Source: Planctomycetota bacterium (lineage in GTDB: Bacteria; Planctomycetota; Planctomycetia; Pirellulales; Pirellulaceae). Taken from it: a DNA stretch of 10,014 bases. Below the pieces are notes generated by a model, which had not been told where the DNA came from, ran no database searches, and was given only the letters and a program-made list of their open reading frames with translations. Positions 6,374-10,014 of the stretch are shown piece after piece. The position numbers and the translations under genes are program-made. Position 1 is the stretch's first letter. The number at the start of each line of letters is the position of its first letter. Location of the stretch: positions 1-10,014 of the forward strand of contig JAHWKS010000111.1 in NCBI GenBank assembly GCA_019347795.1, written 5' to 3'.

Positions 6374-7690
6374 ATGTCTACCGCCGAAACGACCAAAAAA
6401 ACCGAAGTCGGCAGTTACTTCATCTCCAACTATCCGCCGTTCAGCCAGTGGAAGCCGGAGTACGTGGAAGAGGCGCAGGCCGCGATGGCGGCGCCGCCGC
6501 TGGAGGACACGCCGCTGGGGCTGTACCTGCACGTCCCGTTCTGCCGGAAGCGGTGCAAGTTCTGCTACTTCAAGGTGCTCACCGACGTGAACGCGGCGGA
6601 GATCGAGCGGTACGTCTCCGCCCTCTCCAAAGAGATCGAGCTGGTGAGCCGGCAGCCGGTGATGGGAGGCCGGCCGTTCCGCTTCGTTTACTTCGGCGGC
6701 GGCACGCCGTCGTTCCTCAGCGCCAAACAGTTGACCGCGCTGGTGAACCGATTGGAGGAGAACATCAGTTGGGACATGGCCGAGGAGGTCACGTTCGAGT
6801 GCGAACCGGGCACGCTCTCGGAATCGAAGGTGCACACGCTCAAGAAGCTCGGGGTGACGCGGCTCAGCCTGGGCGTGGAGAACTTCAGCGACGAAATCCT
6901 CCAGGAGAACGGCCGGGCCCATCTCTCGCCGGAGGTCTACAAGTCGTGGGATTGGATTCAGGCGGCGGACTTTCCGAATGTGAACATCGACCTGATCGCG
7001 GGGATGGTCCGCGAGACATGGGACAACTGGCGCGACAGCGTCCGCCGCACGATCGAGCTGTCCCCCCACAGCGTGACGATCTACCAGATGGAGCTGCCGT
7101 ACAACACGGTCTACTCCAAGGACATCCTGGGAAATCACGTCGAGATTCCCGTGGCCGACTGGCCCACGAAGCGGGCCTGGGTCGATTACGCCTTTAACGA
7201 ATTGGCGGCGGCCGGATACAGCGTCTCCAGCGCCTACACGATGGTCAAGAATCCCGACCAGGTGAACTTCAGCTATCGCGACAACCTCTGGCGCGGCGCC
7301 GATCTTTTGGCGACCGGCATCGCCAGTTTCGGCCACGTCTCGGGCGTGCACTACCAGAACAAGCCCGAGTGGGGGGATTACCTGGGGGACCTGCTGGACC
7401 GCGAGGAGTTGCCGCTCGGCCGGGCGATGCGTCCCACGTGGCGCCAGCTTTTGGTGCGGGAGGTAATCCTCCTGCTCAAGAAGGGCTGGCTCGACGCCGG
7501 CTACTTCCGCAACAAGTACGGCGTGGAGGTCCTCGACGAATGGCGCGACGTGTGGAACGGGTACGCCGGGGACGACCTGCTGACGATCGAAGGCGACCGC
7601 ATCGAACTGACCCGCAAAGGCCTCCTGCGAGCCGACGCCCTCCTCCCCGCCTTCTTCGAGCCGGAGCATCAAGGAGTCCGGTATACGTGA
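6374..7690 (+). CDS. Radical SAM protein of the HemN/HemW superfamily
   Basis: This encodes 438 aa from the ATG at 6374; a TTG two codons earlier is less likely. The radical SAM cluster motif is Cys57-x3-Cys61-x2-Cys64 in HVPFCRKRCKFCYF, followed by the SAM-binding YFGGGTPSFLS. A C-terminal HemN-like segment (DNLWRGADLLATGIASFGHVSG, given here only as an outline near residues 300-320) is present. The extra Cys of true oxygen-independent coproporphyrinogen oxidase (Cys71 in E. coli HemN) is Phe66 here, and the HNxxY haem motif of HemW is not intact. The exact reaction is therefore open; automatic labels such as coproporphyrinogen-III oxidase should be treated with care. It heads a same-strand set with a lipoyl carrier and a ferredoxin-like protein, which could provide a substrate carrier and electrons. 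Confidence 0.88.
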   Translation: MSTAETTKKTEVGSYFISNYPPFSQWKPEYVEEAQAAMAAPPLEDTPLGLYLHVPFCRKRCKFCYFKVLTDVNAAEIERYVSALSKEIELVSRQPVMGGRPFRFVYFGGGTPSFLSAKQLTALVNRLEENISWDMAEEVTFECEPGTLSESKVHTLKKLGVTRLSLGVENFSDEILQENGRAHLSPEVYKSWDWIQAADFPNVNIDLIAGMVRETWDNWRDSVRRTIELSPHSVTIYQMELPYNTVYSKDILGNHVEIPVADWPTKRAWVDYAFNELAAAGYSVSSAYTMVKNPDQVNFSYRDNLWRGADLLATGIASFGHVSGVHYQNKPEWGDYLGDLLDREELPLGRAMRPTWRQLLVREVILLLKKGWLDAGYFRNKYGVEVLDEWRDVWNGYAGDDLLTIEGDRIELTRKGLLRADALLPAFFEPEHQGVRYT

Positions 7691-7730
7691 TTCCTGGGAA
7701 CCAGGCGCCGGGAAGACTGGTTGCCCGAAG

Positions 7731-7910
7731 GAGTCAGGGATCAGGCGTCAGGAGTCAGGAGTCAGTGTCGGCGAATGTTTCGAGTTCGTGACTCCTGACC
7801 CCTGACTCCTGACGGGCTCACCGCGCGCAGGAGTCAGGAATCAGGAGTCAGGAGTCACTGTCGGCGAATGTGTCAAGCTCGTGACTCCTGACCCCTGACC
7901 AACTCATCGC
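7731..7910 (+). repeat. Tandem pair of hairpins made of GGAGTCA units
   Basis: The 299-bp spacer between the radical SAM and H-like genes holds two copies of a roughly 93-bp unit; TGTCGGCGAATG occurs at 7766 and 7859. Copy 1 folds from arms 7741-7764 and 7789-7812 (22 of 24 paired) with a 24-nt loop. Copy 2 folds from 7841-7857 and 7882-7898 (16 of 17), also with a 24-nt loop. Arms are GGAGTCA heptamers. Copy 2 lacks 7 nt near its 3' end. A short stem CCTGG/CCAGG lies at 7693-7705 just after the stop codon. Nothing else is seen in this spacer. Confidence 0.85.
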
Positions 7911-7989
7911 GCGGAGTGTTGTCGAACGTTTCCAGTTCCCCCCCTTGCCCTCCTCCACCGCGCTACCCTTGCCCGACCACCTCACCTTC

Positions 7990-8433
7990 ATGATGGGCCA
8001 GTACGAGGCCCGTTTTCCGACCGATCGGCGGTACGCCAAGAAGAACCACACTTGGGCGCAGCGGTCGGAGGGGCGCGGCGCGTGGCGGTTTGGGTTCTCG
8101 GCGTACGCCGTGCGGTTGCTTCAGGATGTGTATTTCTTAGACTGGCAGGTTGAGGAAGGGGTAAATGTCACGGAAGGGCAGGAGATCGGTTTCATCGAGA
8201 GCAAGAAGGCCGAGAGCGATTTATACGCGCCGATGACCGGCCGGCTGGTTCGCTTCAACGGCGAGTTGCTCGACGATCCTTCGACAATTAACGTAGACAA
8301 CTACGGCGCCGGCTGGCTCTTCGAGATCGAAGGCGACGGCCAAAACCTGATGACGCCGGAAGAGTATCTCGCACATCTGGAGTCGGTGTGGGAGGTCACG
8401 CAGCGGACGATAAAGGGGCAAATGAACGAGTAG
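7990..8433 (+). CDS. GcvH-like lipoyl carrier protein
   Basis: This encodes 147 aa with the glycine-cleavage H-protein fold. A YAKKNHTW segment corresponds to the H-protein YTxxHEW, then WRFGFSAYAVRLLQDVYFLDW, then the lipoyl site IESKKAESDLYAPMTG, and finally DNYGAGWLFEIE, the usual PYGxGWL. The lysine aligned to the lipoylated residue is Lys73 (second of the two). No P, T or L proteins of glycine cleavage are nearby, so it is probably a stand-alone carrier, as known for LbpA-type or GcvH-like proteins. Start choice is uncertain: ATG at 7990 is preferred, ATG 7993 and an in-frame TTG at 7945 are alternatives, and no Shine-Dalgarno supports any of them. The next gene starts 23 bp downstream, implying an operon. 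Confidence 0.88.
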   Translation: MMGQYEARFPTDRRYAKKNHTWAQRSEGRGAWRFGFSAYAVRLLQDVYFLDWQVEEGVNVTEGQEIGFIESKKAESDLYAPMTGRLVRFNGELLDDPSTINVDNYGAGWLFEIEGDGQNLMTPEEYLAHLESVWEVTQRTIKGQMNE

Positions 8434-8456
8434 AACTTCGTGCTGAGTTGAGCATC

Positions 8457-9317
8457 ATGACAAAACGTATCTCCGTCGTCCTCTCGCAAGGCCAGAGCCG
8501 TAATCCCGAGAAGCGGAAGCTCGAGGAAGACCTCGTGGCCGCTTTGATCATGGAAAGCGGCGTGGACGTGACCGTGGTCCCGCACCTGTACGACCTCACT
8601 CCCGACGGGACGGGCATGCTCGCGCTGCGGAACATCGGCGGCGACGCCGTGATCCTTTCGTGGCTCTATCCCCGCGCGGCGCGGTGGGTGCTGGACCGCA
8701 ACAACATCCGCGGTCAGGAGGGCATTTCGCTGCTCAAGGGGCTCGGCGAAGGAGACGAGGACGACGAGGACCTGGAGGACGAGCTGGAAGACGAGGCCGA
8801 CGACGATAAGGACCGCGTGGCCGACAGCCGTCCCAATCCGCCGCGCAAAATCTATTGCCTCGACCTGCGGGCGTACGACGATGCAAACACCTACGTCGAG
8901 GAAATCCGCCGCATCGTGCGCGAGAACGGGACGCCCCTGGTGCAGTTGACCGGCTGGCTCGGCGGCAAGCCGAAAAACGGCGAAGCGATGCAGCGGTTTC
9001 TTGAGCCGACGAACGATACGCATCTGGGGGCCGCGCGCGAAACCGGCAGGCGTGACGCGGGCGGCAACGGCGAGCCCGCGCCTGAGGCGCCGCCGGTGGT
9101 GCGGATCGAGGAAAATGCGGGGCGGCGGTGGTATCCGGTCATCGACTACAGCCGCTGCACCAACTGCATGGAGTGCATCGACTTCTGCCTGTTCGGCGTC
9201 TACGGCGTGGACAACGTGGAGACGATTCTTGTGGAGCAGCCCGACAACTGCCGCAAGGGCTGTCCCGCGTGCAGCCGGGTTTGTCCCGAGAACGCAATCA
9301 TCTTCCCGCAACACTAG
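8457..9317 (+). CDS. Two-[4Fe-4S] ferredoxin-like protein with acidic insert
   Basis: This encodes 286 aa from the ATG at 8457. The N-terminal ~95 residues look like an alpha/beta domain (KRISVVLSQGQSRNPEKR start) that I do not recognise. A strongly acidic, low-complexity linker occupies about residues 98-121. The C-terminal domain has two cluster motifs: Cys234-x2-Cys237-x2-Cys240-x3-Cys244 and Cys265-x3-Cys269-x2-Cys272-x3-Cys276-Pro, the first spacing of the second motif being slightly unusual. It probably passes electrons, perhaps to the radical SAM enzyme two genes upstream; that is inference. The reading frame stops at TAG (9315-9317), but the same frame stays open and coding-like to 9575, so this may be the N-terminal part of a longer protein. 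The start at 8457 is preferred over an in-frame GTG farther upstream that would overlap the H-like gene. Confidence 0.87.
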   Translation: MTKRISVVLSQGQSRNPEKRKLEEDLVAALIMESGVDVTVVPHLYDLTPDGTGMLALRNIGGDAVILSWLYPRAARWVLDRNNIRGQEGISLLKGLGEGDEDDEDLEDELEDEADDDKDRVADSRPNPPRKIYCLDLRAYDDANTYVEEIRRIVRENGTPLVQLTGWLGGKPKNGEAMQRFLEPTNDTHLGAARETGRRDAGGNGEPAPEAPPVVRIEENAGRRWYPVIDYSRCTNCMECIDFCLFGVYGVDNVETILVEQPDNCRKGCPACSRVCPENAIIFPQH

Positions 9318-9341
9318 ACGCCCGCCATCGCCGGCGCCCCC

Positions 9342-9575
9342 GTGGACGTTGGAGGGGGACTAAAGATCGACCTCTCGGTGCTCTTCGGCGCCCCGGACAA
9401 AAAGGAGTCGGCCGCCGAGGCCGCCGTGCGGGAACGCGACGAGCAACTGCTCCTCGCCGGCCGCGAGGCCGTGGGCGCCGCCGTCGGCATCGCCAAGCGG
9501 CAGGAAAACAAGCCGCAAGAGCCGCGAGACGAACTGGACGACCTCATCGACAAGCTGCACGAACTCGACGTTTAG
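9342..9575 (+). CDS. Short ORF in frame with the ferredoxin gene; probable C-terminal piece
   Basis: If started at GTG 9342 this gives 77 aa, rich in Glu, Lys, Arg and Ala and probably helical (EAAVRERDEQLLLAGREAVG; then DELDDLIDKLHELDV at the end). It has no ATG and no convincing Shine-Dalgarno. The frame is that of the ferredoxin gene and only the TAG at 9315-9317 separates them; the eight codons between TAG and GTG all end in G or C, as in real coding sequence here. My preferred reading is that it is the C-terminal part of the ferredoxin-like protein, cut off by a nonsense change, read-through or sequencing error. A separate small gene remains possible. Confidence 0.6.
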   Translation: MDVGGGLKIDLSVLFGAPDKKESAAEAAVRERDEQLLLAGREAVGAAVGIAKRQENKPQEPRDELDDLIDKLHELDV

Positions 9576-9695
9576 TCCATATCGGCGGCCGCGAAGCCAC
9601 GCTCGTTGGCGCTCTTCTTCCGATTTTCTCGAGCCCGGCTCACCGACCCTTCGACCCGGGCGCAAATCATAAGCTACCGTTGATAGGGAAAACTC

Positions 9696-9738
9696 GCCGC
9701 GGGACGGCATGTTGACGCGCTGCCCTCCGTCCCGCGGC
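9696..9738 (+). repeat. Perfect 12-bp inverted repeat upstream of the HD-GYP gene
   Basis: GCCGCGGGACGG (9696-9707) pairs perfectly with CCGTCCCGCGGC (9727-9738) around a 19-nt loop, with partial further pairing outside (AGGGAA against TTCCCCT). It is the strongest stem in the window. It may end the upstream operon or sit in the 5' leader of the gene at 9777. No T-tract follows. A weaker GCCCGG/CCGGGC pair lies at 9633-9661. The rest of the 9576-9776 spacer shows nothing I can name. Confidence 0.7.
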
Positions 9739-9776
9739 TATTCCCCTTCCTTCCGTTCAACGGCGAGCTGGTTGCG

Positions 9777-10014
9777 ATGCTGCGCGTGCCCGTGGAGAAA
9801 ATCGAGCCGGGAATGGTGCTGGCGCGGCCGATTCCTCTCCCTCACGATCCCTACCGGTTCCTCGTGCAGCGCGACCACGAGGTCACCCCGGAGCTGATCC
9901 CCCGCCTCCGGCAGCTGGGAATCCTGGAAGTTTGGGTGCGGCGCCGGAACCTGGAGTTTCTGGAGGATCTGGTCGATGAGCGGCTCGGCGAGCGGCAGCG
10001 GGAAGTCTACTGGC
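9777..10014 (+). CDS. HD-GYP-type protein, N-terminal fragment
   Basis: The frame is open from ATG 9777 to the window end (79 codons). The segment VPVEKIEPGMVLARPI, then VTPELIPRLRQLGILEVWV, is the short N-terminal unit (DUF3391-like) found before HD-GYP domains that hydrolyse cyclic-di-GMP. The catalytic HD and GYP motifs would lie beyond the window, so activity cannot be judged. Upstream lies a strong inverted repeat, which suggests a separate transcription unit from the ferredoxin operon. The start is the first ATG that fits the family; only a weak GGCGAG precedes it. Confidence 0.7.
   Translation, partial: MLRVPVEKIEPGMVLARPIPLPHDPYRFLVQRDHEVTPELIPRLRQLGILEVWVRRRNLEFLEDLVDERLGERQREVYW

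Noticed and set aside
6262..7197. Plus-strand open frame overlapping the radical SAM gene in another phase
   Set aside because: It begins in the Uma2 3' end, crosses a repeat spacer, and its Arg/Gly-rich product is an out-of-phase reading of the radical SAM gene.
6353..7672. Long minus-strand open frame opposite the radical SAM gene
   Set aside because: Antisense of a well-supported gene; composition is typical of a GC-rich shadow frame.
7693..7705. Intrinsic terminator after the radical SAM gene (CCTGG-GAA-CCAGG)
   Set aside because: Stem of only 5 bp and no T-tract.
7731..7910. CRISPR-like repeat array
   Set aside because: Only two copies of about 93 bp, internally palindromic, with similar rather than unique sequence between arms, and no cas genes nearby.
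7945..7989. TTG start at 7945 for the H-like protein
   Set aside because: The extra 15 residues do not resemble H-protein sequence and there is no ribosome binding site; ATG 7990 fits the family better.

Overview
The window looks like a GC-rich bacterial chromosome, most plausibly a planctomycete. The evidence is the mix of a Uma2-family protein, a PQQ-type beta-propeller lipoprotein and an HD-GYP-type protein, the near absence of Shine-Dalgarno sequences, and spacers filled with short degenerate minisatellite-like repeats. The lineage is an inference from family content and style; no rRNA or other marker is present. All supported genes lie on the + strand.

Region 1 (1-1520) is compositionally distinct: 841-960 is 37% GC, against 76% at 2161-2280. 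It holds the 3' part of an AAA/ABC-like ATPase whose Walker A lies upstream of the window. This gene overlaps by 4 bp (ATGA) a small protein with weak resemblance to the PemK/MazF fold. The pair looks like an acquired two-gene cassette, possibly defence or toxin-like.

Region 2 (1598-4353) holds an aldehyde dehydrogenase-superfamily enzyme that has the catalytic Cys but not the usual general-base Glu, followed by an iron-dependent alcohol dehydrogenase with all four metal ligands. Together they resemble a split AdhE-like acyl-CoA/aldehyde/alcohol pair.

Region 3 (4499-6269) holds a lipoprotein beta-propeller of PQQ-like repeats and, 10 bp downstream behind a good ribosome binding site, a Uma2-family (DUF820) putative nuclease.

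Region 4 (6374-9575) holds a HemN/HemW-superfamily radical SAM protein, a stand-alone GcvH-like lipoyl carrier, and a two-cluster 4Fe-4S ferredoxin-like protein with an acidic insert. A short in-frame tail follows, separated from the ferredoxin only by a TAG codon. These genes form a plausible redox/lipoyl module that I cannot match to a named pathway. A partial HD-GYP-type gene begins at 9777 and runs off the window.

The spacers carry three families of short repeats, mostly arranged as inverted pairs that could fold. One family ends 4-7 nt before the start codons of three different genes. A hairpin with a constant loop and covarying stem precedes two of them. No tRNA, rRNA, CRISPR array or insertion sequence was recognised.
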